A stretch of 64,000 nucleotides of DNA from Trichoplusia ni (Eukaryota; Arthropoda; Insecta; Lepidoptera; Noctuidae). The translations under genes were made by a program, and so were the position numbers. The DNA is taken from the NCBI RefSeq assembly GCF_003590095.1, contig NC_039492.1:6634001-6698000 (forward strand), read 5' to 3'. The notes beneath the pieces were generated by a model that saw nothing but the letters and a program-made list of their open reading frames with translations, was not told the DNA's origin and made no database searches. The stretch's first letter is position 1, and every line of letters starts with the position of its first letter. Of this stretch, positions 12,301 to 27,300 are shown piece by piece.

Positions 12301-15300
12301 TCAGTGGTCTGATCTCAAAATTGTTAAGAAAGTAGGTAAATAAAAATATATAAAATCCAAAACGTTTACTATGGCCCCGGTACACGAAGGCAAAGGAAGG
12401 ACATTATTGTACATTACTAGGTAAAATTAATAAAAAAATACTTGTTACCTATTAATGAAAAATTTAGATAAATTATATCCATATTATATGACTAAGAATA
12501 TTGTTCATAAGAGACCAGAATGATTAACTTCACATCGGCCCGATTCCACACAACTGAATTTTGGTTAGTCCTTTGTCTGGCCAGGCGAGGACGTTAAACA
12601 TAATGGCCAATTTTGGTATTAAATAAAGTGATAAATCTAGAATTCTCTTGGCAAATACTAGGGTATAGATAGGCACGCGATTCATCATAATGCGTAAGAC
12701 TTGTGTGTTTAATGTTTATCTTCGTTTTACTTTTTCCCTTTTCGTTTCAAACTGCCCAAAATGGTTTCATAATTTACAAAGGTAATAATTAACATATATA
12801 AAGTGAAATGTCCGTCGTCATTGCCAGGGCTAGTTGATAAATTGCATTTCTCTGAACGCTAACGCTATTGAATCTCTCCAACGCATTGAACTGACAAGTC
12901 AAAGTCAAGTCACTTATCGAGGAGGAATGTCATTCCGATACATTTAAAGTTTTCTATGCGTTTTCTATTTAAATGTGATGTATCTTGTCTTAATCCTCTG
13001 GACTTATTTGTGATTCGTCTTCATATTCGTGGTTTTGTGTGAACGTGCACGTATTTTATTTTGTTTGACGTAGTAGTCTCTAGAGTCATGTTCATCAATC
13101 TTTGTTTTAAGACAAATACAACTCATACAATGTTAATTACTTAATCATCGTGTCTTAAGAGTTATGTAATTCTACGACTCAAACGTAACTACACATATTT
13201 CCGTTATATACATAAATAAAAACGAAACTAGATTTCCAAACCAAACCTTAAAACCGAAGTATCTTAATGAAAACTGCACTTGATTTTGCAATTCTAGGCA
13301 CAGTAAGAGTCTTTCTAATTTATTTGCCATTCAGATAATACAGATTAACTTTACAATAGCTAAATCCGTTCAAGGCCCTATATACCTGGATTCCCAGTGA
13401 TTTCTCATAGCTTCTTTAGTTTCAAAGCTGGAGCTCGATGGCAGTAAATCGTGTTCATTCAATTTCGGTAATGTACGATCAACCGGACAAGTCTGAACCG
13501 AACGTTTCTACGCTCACTACACTCGTACAGAATCATTTAAACTTACCAAGGATTTTCAGTTTTAAATCTAGAATTCAAATGGTAGATTTAGATATTCTAC
13601 AAATCCAATTTGAAAGCAGAGACTTACTATTTTGAGCTGAAATTATATGAAAAATAAATGAAATCGCTAGCAAATGAATTATTTGCTTCTTTGTATAATA
13701 CACAAATTTATTCTTCTAAATGTATTTTCCTGAATAACACTAATGTGGTGGATATTTCAAAGGATTCATTAAAATATTATTGTAACAGAAACTGTTTGAA
13801 AATTTAAATTATTTTCTAAACTAGAAACTCATTACTCGCTTGCAACTAGACGTTACTACGACTAAACTAACCACTGTTCGCTCATAGCTTTCTAATCGAC
13901 ATACATTCTAGGTTTACGTACTTACCTAGCAACATTTATTCATATAATATACCAAGAAACGTGTCGTAAAAGAGGTGGCTATTTTTTTAGCAGTTGATTA
14001 AATCATTCAAATAAATAAAGCAATGAAAATAAAATTTGTGCGAAGGATTTTGCCGAACTATAAGTTAACCTTTTCAGAACTGATTAGTGACACAGTTTTA
14101 GATTTTACTTTACCATCCCTCAATACCTTACCGTACGAACGGATGTGTATTGACCGGTTTGTGTCAATCTTTATCTACATTCCGCTGGAAAAGTAAAAAG
14201 GTATTTTCCCTTACCTCGATACAAAATCATTTTTTATTTTTTATTTAACCCTTTTCCAATTACAAATTATAGGAAAAAAAACAGACCACTAGAAGTACGA
14301 ATGAAAACTTAATAGCGCTAAGAGTTTGAGAGGCACTGCACATCCAGCCGTGAAATTCAGTCGGAAAATCTTAGAGAATCTATTATGTTTTATAATTATT
14401 GTTTGAATAGGCCACTTCTTGTACGACTGAGCAAGGCATTACATTGATCAATAATCGTATAAACTGACTGATATGTAATTAGGCAAATCGTCGACACAAG
14501 AATTCCTTTGTGTCGCATACAACTTTGTATCAACAATACATTTGATTGCCACAAATCGATTTGAATGAATGTCGAGCCGATTTCATTTTCAATTGGCGTT
14601 CTGAACATATTACGAGTATTGATATTGCGTATGTGACGTGCGTAGGTACTATAGAAGACGTATTGCGTCGAATGCGTTGTCTTGTAGCCCCCAATCGTAA
14701 ATACAACGTGCTACCAGTCTGTAATCATAACAGCCAGCAGCCATAACATCACATTGTTGATGCTTGCCGCTCTAAACACAACATGTAAACTTTATACCAT
14801 AACAAGGAATGTTATCTCATTTATTACGGCCTGCTTATAGATATTTAACAACATTAATCTTAGCAGTCAAAACGATGAAATGGCACGATGAATTGACAGT
14901 AACACAGTAAAATTGTTGGCGGGAAACAACAATAGACTGGTAACAGGGTGAATGGCTTTTGCCCTGCATTGCAGCAATAGGAAATAACAACTCTCAAGAA
15001 GGCTTACAATTCATGTTGACAAATTAATAATTCAGTCGCACACATTTTCGAGGAAATTTGTGGAAATTCGTTACGAGTTTTAATGATCGGGAGAATTTCA
15101 AGAATTTACACGTATAACTACTGAAACAAAAAGAGCGAGATTTTACTTTGTGTTATTTTCACTTGCAGCTTTATTTATTGTTTAAAACAGTTTACTGCTC
15201 ACAGAGGACCGTCGCCAGTAATAAGGTTTAACAGTGTTAACGGGTACAAGGGGATTGGGAACCACAAAGCACCTCGCATTCGAATGAGGTTAACCTTTTT

Positions 15301-18300
15301 TGAAAACTAAGTTGTGGGTGTAAATATACAACTGTAGCGACATAAGGATAGAAATAGAATTCTTCTCAGGTGGCAAAATAGGTATTTGAGTGTTGTACCT
15401 ATGCGTTTTACTTTCTATAAATTAAAATTACGTGAATTACAGACATTTTCACAATTACATTTGTCACATCGAAAGATGTACTGTAAGTTAATTTACATTT
15501 TTAACTAGATTCACTTTTGAATATAGTCTCTATTAAATTGAAAATTGTAATAAAAAATAACTGTTTGCAAAGGAGATTTTGATAGATTATCCGTGTGTAT
15601 GTATGATTGCAGTAGGTATGCACGTACTAGGATAATATTAATTTCGGTCTTCTGCTTACCTTTAAAAGATTGCAAGCGTAAAAACGGTTTGTAGTTTTAT
15701 TTGAATAGGGTCTACGAGTTGTAAAACACGGCCATGTCGCCTCAAGTCCTGTCTGCAAAGTAATGGAAAATCTTGAGTACCAGACATTACATACATTACT
15801 TTTATTATTTTTCGTCCCTATTTTATGTAACTGTCCTATCGCTGAAATATCCTTTCAGCTGAGGCATAGGCGGGTTATCACCGAAGATATAAAACAGAAA
15901 CGTGATTTTATTATACAGCGGTAATATGACTGCCTGTTGACATAAAATATGAAACATAATGTGAATCTTGAATGGGTTTCTTTTGCAATAATTACGAGTA
16001 CATGTAACGATCCTGCGGGGTGGGCGTGGTGAAAACGTAATTGCGGAAAATCCCATATGGAGCTACTCATTCAATTATGTGCAATCGACGAGTTTTTATA
16101 ATTTTTATAACGAGTTGTAGTTATCTACAGGAATAAAAGTTCAATACGATATCGAAGCGTTGAAATTTCCGTAATGTTTATTTCCAGTACGTTTAACATC
16201 ACAACCGTTGCAATAAACATGATAGAAAGCTTTCCCAGACAAACAATAGTTTGTTGAACACCCACTCGGGACCACTCATAACTCTTTTCAATGGTCAATT
16301 ATTACGATAAAACAAGCAAATAGGGTCGACGGACTAATAGTACTCTCCTATATTATAATAACTTTCGTGAGGCGGATTCATAATTATTTATTCAATAACG
16401 GTTAACTCACGCGTATTTATCGGGATAGCCCGACTAGTTTCGGACGTAACCATGATTTAGGTGTTGACGTAACGGCGGATTTGGATCGGAAACTAGTCGG
16501 GCTATTAAATAGCAGACTCCTGCTTTGTCAAAAATTAAATCCTTTTAACTTACACCCCTATAATAAATTCTAATAATATAGATAATTACAGAGATTTACA
16601 GCTTATATATTTATCAAGATTATACAAATGAAGGTTCATTACGGTTTATAAGATGGAGAGATTAAATCACTGAACCCGGGATACGTAGTCAATGAATATT
16701 CATGATTTCTAGTGAAATACATTTCCCTTAATAAACTATCATGACTATCCACATGATATACTCGTATTAGTTACGTAACAACTTAAATACGTCACTAGAA
16801 TATTTAAGACATTGTATTTAAAAATCTAATAAGTTTATTTAAATCCACAATCATTACACAGACTGAGATTATTAAATCTTATTCTAGAATAACAACTACA
16901 ATTTTCCTTAATAAGCATACTTAATGAAAGAAATTAATAACATTCCTCGGTTGTGTTCACGTCACATTAATTTAGTCAGCCGACAATAAATTTTGGAGTC
17001 CAGAAATGGTACTAGACAACAGCTGGTTATTACGGCCGACGCCGCTGCTAAATCTTGACGTTACGAAACCTAAGTAATTCTAAAATACAGCGAAAATTAA
17101 ATGTCAGATACCATTAGTCAAATCCAGAAGGCGAAACAAAAGACGACTTACCAATTTTGTTTCTTAGTAGTTAACCTTTATGTGGGTAACAAAGAATGCT
17201 TAGTTTGCGATTAGAGAAATAAAATATAATTTATGTTTAATTTGGTCGAATTTTAGTAATAGAAAGGAAACACTTGAAAGAACACAGATTTTAAAAGTAT
17301 CAATAAATTAGGTGATTGGATTATGATTATAAAAATGTAATGAACTTCGTAATGAGCTTTTGTTCAATTGATTTTTCTGACTTGTAACAGTTATCTAGAA
17401 AGACATGTTTGTCACGTTGTTGTTGTTTTAACCTTTGAGAACGAAAAGGGATTTTTCACAAACATGTCTTACTCCGTTTTGACTTTTATCCATTTGTAGC
17501 CAGTCTAAATCTAAGAAAATTTAATAAAAAAATCTCGGAAAATACATAACTGAATTCCGCGCCAAACAATGACATGAAATATCAATAATCAATTTGGATG
17601 GTTACGAAAGTAGGTTGTATGGTAAAGCTTCCAACATGAATAATAATTACTCTTTGAATGTAAATAAAAATGTCAATATTGTTTCGTGATATTGTTAATT
17701 AAAAGACAACAATGTAAGCTAGTTGATTAAAATAGCGGACAGTACACAAATAGCAATATAGCTGATTAAATTAACGTAATCGGATTAAGTGACACAGTAT
17801 AGTAGATTAAAATTGAAAAATTTAAGAACTAATTTCCAGAAATTAAAAATATTGCATTATGTTGCAGCTATATACATTTTTCGCAAAAACAATATTTTCC
17901 GAGCAACCTTTTACACATACGCTGTTTTGTTTTTGAATTTTCAAATCCGAAAAGGGATGAAAAGATTTTTAAGCATCAAAATGGATTCACGGATTCCGAA
18001 ATGTTAATAAAAAAATCTCGACATACACCTCTATATAAATCCTGAAAATTCGAAGAATAGCTTGTAATAATAACAGCCTGTATATGCCCATTACTGGGGG
18101 ATACGGGCAGAGACAACCTCGCAATGAAATTTCAAAATACGCACGTTTCTTTGACCCGCAAACACAAATTGATCAAATAAAAATAAATTGAACTTACGCA
18201 TATCGTCACTACTGTGTATAACTTTTGTTTTTAATACGTCTCATAAATTGTAAAAAAGCTAATCTTGGAATTGCTATTGTTATGATAAAGGTAAAGATAG

Positions 18301-21300
18301 GAATTAAAAAGATTTTTACCAATTATACCCAATCATCATCCCTATTGAGAAGATAAAGGATTGATGAACAGCGGAATTGGTTTCCTCCATTGCAATATCG
18401 AAATTTCCATCGTAAAAAAAATGAAACATCTACCTTTTTGGCTCGCTGTCATCGAGCTGTGAATGAGAGACGAGATGATATATTAATTTCTGTAACACAT
18501 ATTGTAATAAGGTTTCTAAGAACTGAGTTTAATAATGTTCTATAGCCATGCTTGCCAGTGGTATTCCCTACACACTCACATCCAAAGGTACGCATATTAA
18601 TTAAAGTTCGAGTTAGCGTATTTTAATTACTGCGTGTAAACACGCGTAAAGATTCACCTTCCGGAAATAGTTTCTAAATTAGTGTGTTTATGTAAGATTC
18701 ATGTAAATATTTATATAGGTTTATTTTATTTTTACTATCCTAAAATGTTCACTGCTTTGCCAAGGGGTGCCTACTTTCCCTCTACATGTTTACCTCATGA
18801 GCCACGAGTATTTTGTGTAGGTATGTAATCTACAAACTTACTTATTTGAACTAAGTGTTATCTTTATTCCTTGTAAAATTATGCCTCTTAACTCCCGCTA
18901 CGTTTTCGTCTATATCTTCTTCTTTAGCCCCTAGCCTTAGACCTTTAGCCCCTATTTTTATTCAAACCATATGAGGCTACATAGCACATTTTACATTACA
19001 TAAAACTTTTCAAGTTTCAATTTGTCAAGACGTTTTTATTTGATCCAACGGAAACTTCATTCCTATTTTTATTCAGTAATTACAAACTAACATCCATTTT
19101 TTCTTTTCAGGTTTAACACTCTGGGGTTCATCGTGGTTCATATTCAAGGATGCGGTGACCCCAGACGGTTACCTCTTCAACATGTGCGGCGTGGTGATAG
19201 CGGGCTATATATTCGGTCACACCCTAGAACGATACACCACAATCAACCCTGTTGTCGGCATGACCTTAACAGGGGCATTGTACAGAAACTTTGGGCCACC
19301 AAACTTTTTGGAACACCCTGTTGCCGATGTTCTTGATTATCATTTAAGGTTTGATACGTTTTTAGTTGTTTTACTTATATCATGACGATAGCACGACTAG
19401 CCGAGTGATTATCGAGGGCTCGGTCCCCGCGTAGGATAATCATTTGTGTAATCCACGTATATTTGTTCTCAGTCTGGGTATCACTGAAAAACACGACACA
19501 AGAGTTAAATTCGTCTAGTTAAAAAAGAAATGTATACATTAAGGTTTTCATTCAAGGCAAAGTTTTGAGGTTAACTATGGAAACTAATTTAATTCAGAAA
19601 TACTTTTGAGTTTTTCTGACTCCATGAACAACTATCCGATATTAAAATAGATTAAGAAAAAAAAGTTCTAAGATTTGCTGGCCATAATAGACTATAATTT
19701 AAAAATATTGTCAATATGTCAGTAAACCGTAATTAAGCGATGACTGAGGCCCTTTTAGGTTTAAACCAGTGAAACAATTTGCAACAATTTCATCGCTAAA
19801 ATTACTCTCTAAAAGTTGTTATTAAAAAGCTAAACGCCATTTATAAACTGTACCACAATGACATAAACAGCACCTGAACAGAAGTTTGTTAATTAATTAA
19901 ATAAATTGTAGAGTGTTCAGCTTTCTTGATGACGTAATAAATGAGTCTGCTTAATTGATTCGGATTCCGCCACATCGTAACTTTAGCGTTATTATTTGTG
20001 TTTATATTTATTTGAGTTATTGCTTAACAGAATGCCTGATAACTAAGTGCGGACTTACATTAATTTCGTTAATAGTAGAGAGTACTACACGCTTCTATGT
20101 AGGGCGGAAGCCATTAAATTAATTACTGTACGTCGCCGTACTTATTTCCTCTCCTGACGTTATTATCTACGTAGAGGTAAAAAATTCGGACAAACATTCC
20201 AGGTAGTAACTACTTCTATAGTTAATTAGACTTGGTTCAAAATTTATATCCCATTTCTAATAATGAAAATATCTATGATAAAAACTGACGGACTTATAAT
20301 TTTAAGAGTGCATTTTTATTTTTCTTTGATAGCATTGAAATATCAAATAGCTATGTAAGATCAACAAAATAAATAATTAAGTTTTAACGAATCTGCAAAA
20401 AGCTTCTCGGAGACATACGATACATCGTCCTCTTACAGTGAAATGTGAAGATTTCAAATTGCTTTATCTTCCAAATGAGTCTAATTTCGTAACAATTCTA
20501 TTTTGTTTTTTATTTTAGGAGAGTTTACCCAGTAATCATTTTGACGAAGGGCCCATTAACTTGGAACTGGGAATATATAAAACACAATTCAGTAAAAGTC
20601 TTCTCCCTGGCAACGCTGCCGTGGATCGTCGAGTGTTTATCCACAGCTTTCTTTGCTCACATACTACTCGAGTTTCCCTGGTACTGGGGTAAGTATTATT
20701 AAAAACTTTCCATCCCTTATACTGTCATGTAGACATGTACTCATATTGCAATTAAATTCAAACCTCGTTTATTACCGTTCACCAGTAACAAGTTTTGTGG
20801 CTAAAATCAATTCCTTGCCTTGTCCCGTTTACTTCAGTCACCGATTGCAAAGCCTAACATGAAAAACCAGTACCACCGGTTATTGCTCGGAAACGGCTCA
20901 ACGAGTTCATTCACGTAAATCCCCATTCATCTGACGACAATTGAACGTTGTGAGTTAAACGTCGGGAATATTGAATAACATGAAGTTGAATATTACAAAG
21001 CATCACCTCCTGCGTGTACCAGTAGTTAGAAATCAATGCGTTTTCTGTGTTTACAGGTCTACACCTGGGCTCTATTCTAGCTTCTGTGTCGCCAGCTGTT
21101 GTGGTACCCACGGTCACGGGATTCGACGCAAGAGGTTTAGGAACAAAAAATCAAATAGCATTATTAGTAGCGAATTCTGGTGGTTTGGATACCGCCTTCA
21201 CAGAAGGAATGTGTGGAGTCATTAACAGTGCCATATTTTACCCAGCGACACTTGTATATAGGATAATAAAGGTAAAATATAAAAATCATTTTATAACCGA

Positions 21301-24300
21301 AACAACTGACTGACATTAATTTAACAACGTAAATTTTATGGTTATTTTTACATCTCAGGCTATTAATGTGAATCGGCAATCCACAATTTATTTTTTTAAG
21401 TCTTATCCAAAAATCATTATGAAACCTTATTGTATTAAAAACAGTTTTTCATATCAAATCGATCTCTTAAAATAATTTTATCGAATATTTTTGTCTTCAA
21501 CAATGAATTGGAATTTGTAAAAGCGTCCTTACTTATCCACACTCAAGATCGGTTCCAAGTAACACTCCAACTACATTTTCTTTAAAATCAAACCACTTTC
21601 TCTTAAGGTTCAATTTGGATATTGGGCTCTTAACCTTTTTGTTCGTAATTTCGGCAGGGTTTGCTGGCTATATTCGTCGGGATCGCCCTTGGAATATTGT
21701 GGGGTGTGTTATCAGACAGTCTGCCGGATCACAGCGACATATACGCGCCCACTATACGGAGCTTGCTTATTTTCGCTGGTGGTCTATTGTTGACGTACGC
21801 CGGTGGATATCTCGGCTGGGGCGGCACTTGTATGTATTAACATGTTTATCCGTTTCTTTGTTGACGTTGCCATGAAAACTAGCCTAGTAAATTTCCATTA
21901 TTTATAACAGAAGATTGGTAGATATAGAACTTATCCTATTACACTTTCAATCCATTATAGGAAATTGGTCTGCATAAAAAGTAAATTACAATAGCAGAAA
22001 ATTACGTTTTTATTGATCATAAAGATAAATGTATTTGCAATGCAAAACATTTATCATTATTTGATGTAGCTACTGTGTATTTGTGACTTTCCTAAATAAA
22101 TATAGGCATGAGATAAGACCGTTACATGTTCACTCACGTAATAATGCGGAACAAAGGTGCCTGTGAATTATTCCCATCGGTTTCATTATCAGAATTTGGG
22201 TTGCTATAGGGAACAATGTGTCACATATCCAACCCTCATTATTTTTTATTAAAATTCCATTTATTCTCATTTATAAATCATACTATTTAAATTGAATACA
22301 ATATAAGGTCCTGAAGTTTATAACGAAACTCCTTTTTGTTTTAATTGAGAAGACTGCAGAAGGTTGACGTAATCTTTGATATTGGATATCTCAGTGCAGT
22401 TTTATCAAGAAATCATCAATTAGAGCTTCGGTTTTTCGTGCAAAACCGTAGTTCAGTGGACGTCCAACCATGCAATGCCTTTACGCTGTATACGAGGGTT
22501 TAGGAAAACGCTGACTTACCGAATTGGGATGAATACTTTTCCGACTAAATATTCTACTTCGACTGAACATAAATTCAACATTTCGTGACTTCGAAACTGA
22601 ACTGACTTGGATAGTGTTGGTTGAATGGATAGAAAGTGCAGTGAATCAGAGTCATAGCTTTTGTAGTTATTTGCTTAGACTAATTTAGGTATTTCGTATT
22701 TTAGTTTGTCATATTTTTTATGACAGTCGGAATGTCATAAATAATCTCCTCTAGGTTTCTCTTTTATACGGTAATTGTCAGCTCGCATTTTTCTACCAAT
22801 CCAACTATTTGAGAAAGACGATTTTTTATTTATTTCATAATCTTTACTTAAATAAAATGAAGTAAATGGCCAGTGAACCATCAACACATTCTATAAGGAT
22901 TTTGAATTTATTAAGAAACAGTACGAAATACCAAAATAACCACTATAAATGAATGTTAGTTCCTGCGATCACCAACAAAACAGGAAAACTTATAAATAAA
23001 CACAAGCATATTATGATATCAATATAATCACCTGTGCATATAATGGTATCAGTTAAAGTCATGACTGCCGAGCATTGAGAACAGAACTACTGAATTAATC
23101 TTATTTTCTAAGAATGTACTAACAAGAGTTTACAAGGTCATCATATATTATCAGAACGGTATAGAAAGAAGGTACCTATTGCGTTGTCATGGTCCAATAA
23201 AAAAAATCCAAACTCTAGTACGAAAGCTACGCTCTCTGACGATCTGTCTGTCTTCAGGCTGTATCTTATAAACAGTTACGGCTAGACTGTTGCAGTTTTC
23301 ACATTTCAAATTTTGATATTCTTTAGTACTTTTTTTTATTCAGACTGCTGGAAATCCGACTAACACTTGACATTCTTTAAAAAAATATATTCCAACAGAG
23401 ATTCCTTACTTGAATGTGTCATGAAAACAGTTGAAGAACGTTTATTTGTCAGACTTCAGGTTTTTCTTATTTGTTTCTTGATTTTTTAAACCAATTGCAA
23501 ACAAGTGGCAGCAGTACAAACATGTGTATCACAAATATGAAGTGAAGAATGTAAATATGATACGTCTCACGTATTTTGTATACATATCTCGTAGGAGACG
23601 TAATTACTTAACCGAAATTGTAGACTATTTGGCATTTCTGTTATATATTTAAAAAATTAACTGTGCAAATATGTCTGCACGGAGGTTGACATCGATCTAC
23701 AATATTATTAAAAGACTTTATTAGAGAATTTTTATTGGCTGAAAGATCCAATAGGTGAATTTGAAGATCATCGAATCTACTTGCTGCTCGATACCAAAAC
23801 ACTAAAATATGCGCACTTTCATAAATGTTTCAACTGAATAAAATCGGGCGATAGAAATTCTGTAGTCTGTGAAGGCTCTTAAAAACACATTGACGCACTT
23901 CACATATTCAAACTATTTTCAAACTAAAAAGTTTCTCTATAAAACGTGAGAGCTGACATAAGTGTGCTGCACCCCTGTTATTTTAGGGTTCCGCATATGA
24001 ATGTTACTTCCTTTACAGGTGTTGCAAACATCCATAGAATAAAAGTTAACCCAGTAGAAAATAAAGTTGTGTGTATGTTTTACTAGGGACTGGTTGCTTA
24101 AAAAAAAATACTTTATACAAATATTTACCTCTTCGCACATGTAACGAAAGCCTTAAAAAATCAATACAAATACAAACCCGACCTTAAATCAATTCGAAAT
24201 CTTTTAAACCTAGAATACCTTCTTTAAAATAAGTCACTTCACTACCATCTAAACGATTCTAAGTAGAGGTGTTCTGTTTTAAAGTCTAGCAGATTATCCT

Positions 24301-27300
24301 AACACACCTTGACTGATACAACTAGCAAGTGACGTCACAAACTAATTTCTATAAAGACCCGGGGAGCGACATAGGGATGTAGCTCGGGACATGCACTCGA
24401 TACTTAATTACTTTATAACATTCCACAATGTAAGTTTAGGTCGTAAAAGAAAAACTAACAAAAAAGTCCTGTGGATCCGTCACAAAGCAAAGGAAAAGAA
24501 AACACTTAGGGCCAGAGAAAACAACTACTTAAGTTAATACTTTTTTTTAATTCAATTACAATTTTAATGGCTTTTCATTCAACATTTATGCTTAGTATCT
24601 ATCGCATATGACTTGAAATGACGAGTGTATAGAGTTTTATCATATAAGTACTTATCATAAGTGTATAAGGTTTTATCATATCATATTACGTAACTAGGAT
24701 CTGCATATACACAAGTAGGTATATATCCACATACTACTTAATTAAAAATTCACATAAAGATAATATTTATGTGAATTTTTAAATAAAAAGTAAAAATCTT
24801 AAAAGGATCTACTAAATAAAAAAAAATCTTCATGTGTCTATTGAATAATTAAGTGTTTTTAAATAAAATGCAACTAAAAAACTGTCACCAGTTTCTTTGT
24901 AGTCTATCATCTGAATGTATTGTGTTTATGTAAAAAGCCACATCAAGACTGTTAACCTTTACAAGTAGATACTAAATTAAGTGGAAGTGTCAGTGAACCT
25001 CAGTGAATTAATACAATTTTATAGCAAATACGTGTAGCAACAGATTGATAGTCTCACAGCGATAATCTGATATTTATTTGGAATCTGGGCGTATGTGCAT
25101 ATGTGATTTATGAAAACAAACGTATTTCGAAAACATAATTAAACGCGGAACCGATTTCACGTTGTTTTTTAAATTGTCGGTCCGTGTAAAATAATTATTG
25201 TTTACCCAATCCGATAAGGGCGTATAAATTAATAAATCGTTGATAATAACTTTAAATAAAGGCATTTTCCATACGATAATACACGCCATCATAAAAATAT
25301 AGATATAGCATACAATAAACAAAATTCAAAACAATGTTCAAACTGCCAGCAGCAGATTTAATTATTTTGTTAAATAAATATTCAAATAGAAACTTTAATT
25401 ATATTGTGGAAGTTCAAAAGACTTAATCTGAGAAAACGTAAAGCAAACGGGATAATCTTAATTCTTTGTGTATTGTAACAACTTTTAATTCAATAATTAA
25501 TTACTCTTTAAAATAATTATGTTGATATTATAATCTCATTAGCAATAGTCTCCTTAGACACGTTTGTAAAGATTTTGGGTTGCTGGTTGTGGCTGGTACT
25601 ATTAAAAAACAATAATTCAAAAGTTTTTATTAAAAGTTCGATCGCAAGTCACTATTACTATTCATGGTTACTGATGAAGTTACTAGCTGTATGTTTTTCG
25701 AATCTATCTAATGATATTAAAGATACTGTCAAATCATAGCTAAGCTCATATTATAAGATTCCGCTTATAAGGTAAATTTCGCACAGCTAACATATGTGCA
25801 CTGTTATAATATTTTTTTAACAACAAAAACATAGAGGTATCTAAGATGTAACTAGAGTCATAATAAAACCTTTCAAAATTGTTTGGAAATACTTACAAGT
25901 TACTATAACTAAGAATATTTTCATAATGTGGATATTGTGCATTCACCTAATAAAGCATAGTGCCGTCATCAAACAAACGAAGCCAATAGGTAAATTCGCT
26001 ATAATCTTTATAAAAAAATTCGGTGATCAATTAAAACATGGATATTAGTCAATACTAACATTGTTCCGATTACTAGAGCAGCTACCTAACTAATTGTAAT
26101 CAAGGAAACTTCTTAATTGGAGATTCTGCTCAACTTTCCTAGCAACAATTTAGTATAATTAAAGAACAATCGACTGACTGGAACATCGCGCCTGTACTTT
26201 ATAGAAGAGTAAACAGTAATATCCTTGGCAATAGAGATAAAACCAAGAAGAGATAAAAACATGCCGTGTGTGTGAGACATCGCAGACGTGTTCCACGCCT
26301 CAAAGAGATGTCAGCAACCCTGAGGAGCCCTTTAGGGCTGATACCTGCCGGGAAAGCGAGATTGTCCGAAAGGGTTAACGCGGCCCTGGTACATAAACGA
26401 CAAAGGAAGGAGCATGGTTTTAGTCAGTAAAAGTCTGACACTCCCTTCCACTCAACCCTAAGCGGGAGATGGCATTTGATGATGTACCAACCGAAAAAAT
26501 GGCCTACCACCATCTCTTCTAATAAGAATATTGCAATTGTGGAAAAGATACATCACTCTACACCGTTTCATATTTTATCTCACTTATACCACAACAGTAT
26601 TATTCTAGGGGTTGGAGATAGGTCCCCGGATCTTACAAGACTCTCCATTACCTACCTAGTAGCAATTAATTGTATTTGCCTGGAAATAATAGTGTCTCGA
26701 TACAATATGACATTATTTACAGTTTGTTGCAGTTAAGGATGTCTATAATATTTGTTCTCGCTAATAGCAAAAATACAAGCACAAGTAACAACCTTTGATA
26801 TTATGTGAATGTATTAAGATTTATCTACACAAACTTCGCAATCGAAAATTCAGCAGTTTTAAAATCGAGTTGCCAAGAAACCCTAGCAATAAAAAAATTG
26901 TTACATTTTATCTTTCATAGCAAAAAGTGTTTCAACGTAATTCCAATCACTGTGAAGCAGAACAGTTTTTCGATGATAGCGCACGTTTTCAACACTCTCC
27001 TATATTTGGCAATTTATCTCAGAGCTCTAACACTAGGTGTTCCCAAATTTCAAGGTGACCTCAGCACAAAGGATCTGTATATAACCTGCGATCTCTCCGA
27101 AACACAAAGTGAATCTTTGTCACATACCCTTTCCCAAATTATTTTTGGGTTCGGCAGTTATGAAGCGACGCGAGGATTTGCCGTCGCCTGGGTTATGAGC
27201 CCGACTCAAGTAAATGCGTATAAAAAAGGAATTTCACTCATCGTTCGTGTGCGCTGTGAACGTTGACGTTAAGAAGTGCCTTCAAGAATTCCAGCGTGAA

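Larger units (their letters stand above)
8349..19110 (+). other. Gene 1 intron 3
   Basis: 10.8 kb, the largest intron. Holds a hairpin (9888-9926), repeat fragments (10925-11125, 12181-12325, 12372-12410), a tRNA-SINE (11480-11622) and a long-spacer inverted repeat (16426-16504). The remainder is AT-rich with no coding signal. Confidence 0.7.

Noticed and set aside
19133..19336. Second frame over gene 1 exon 4 (and similar shadows at 20971, 21615, 29309, 49864, 50349, 52958)
   Set aside because: These are off-frame shadows of GC-rich exons whose correct frame is set by splicing and paralog alignment.
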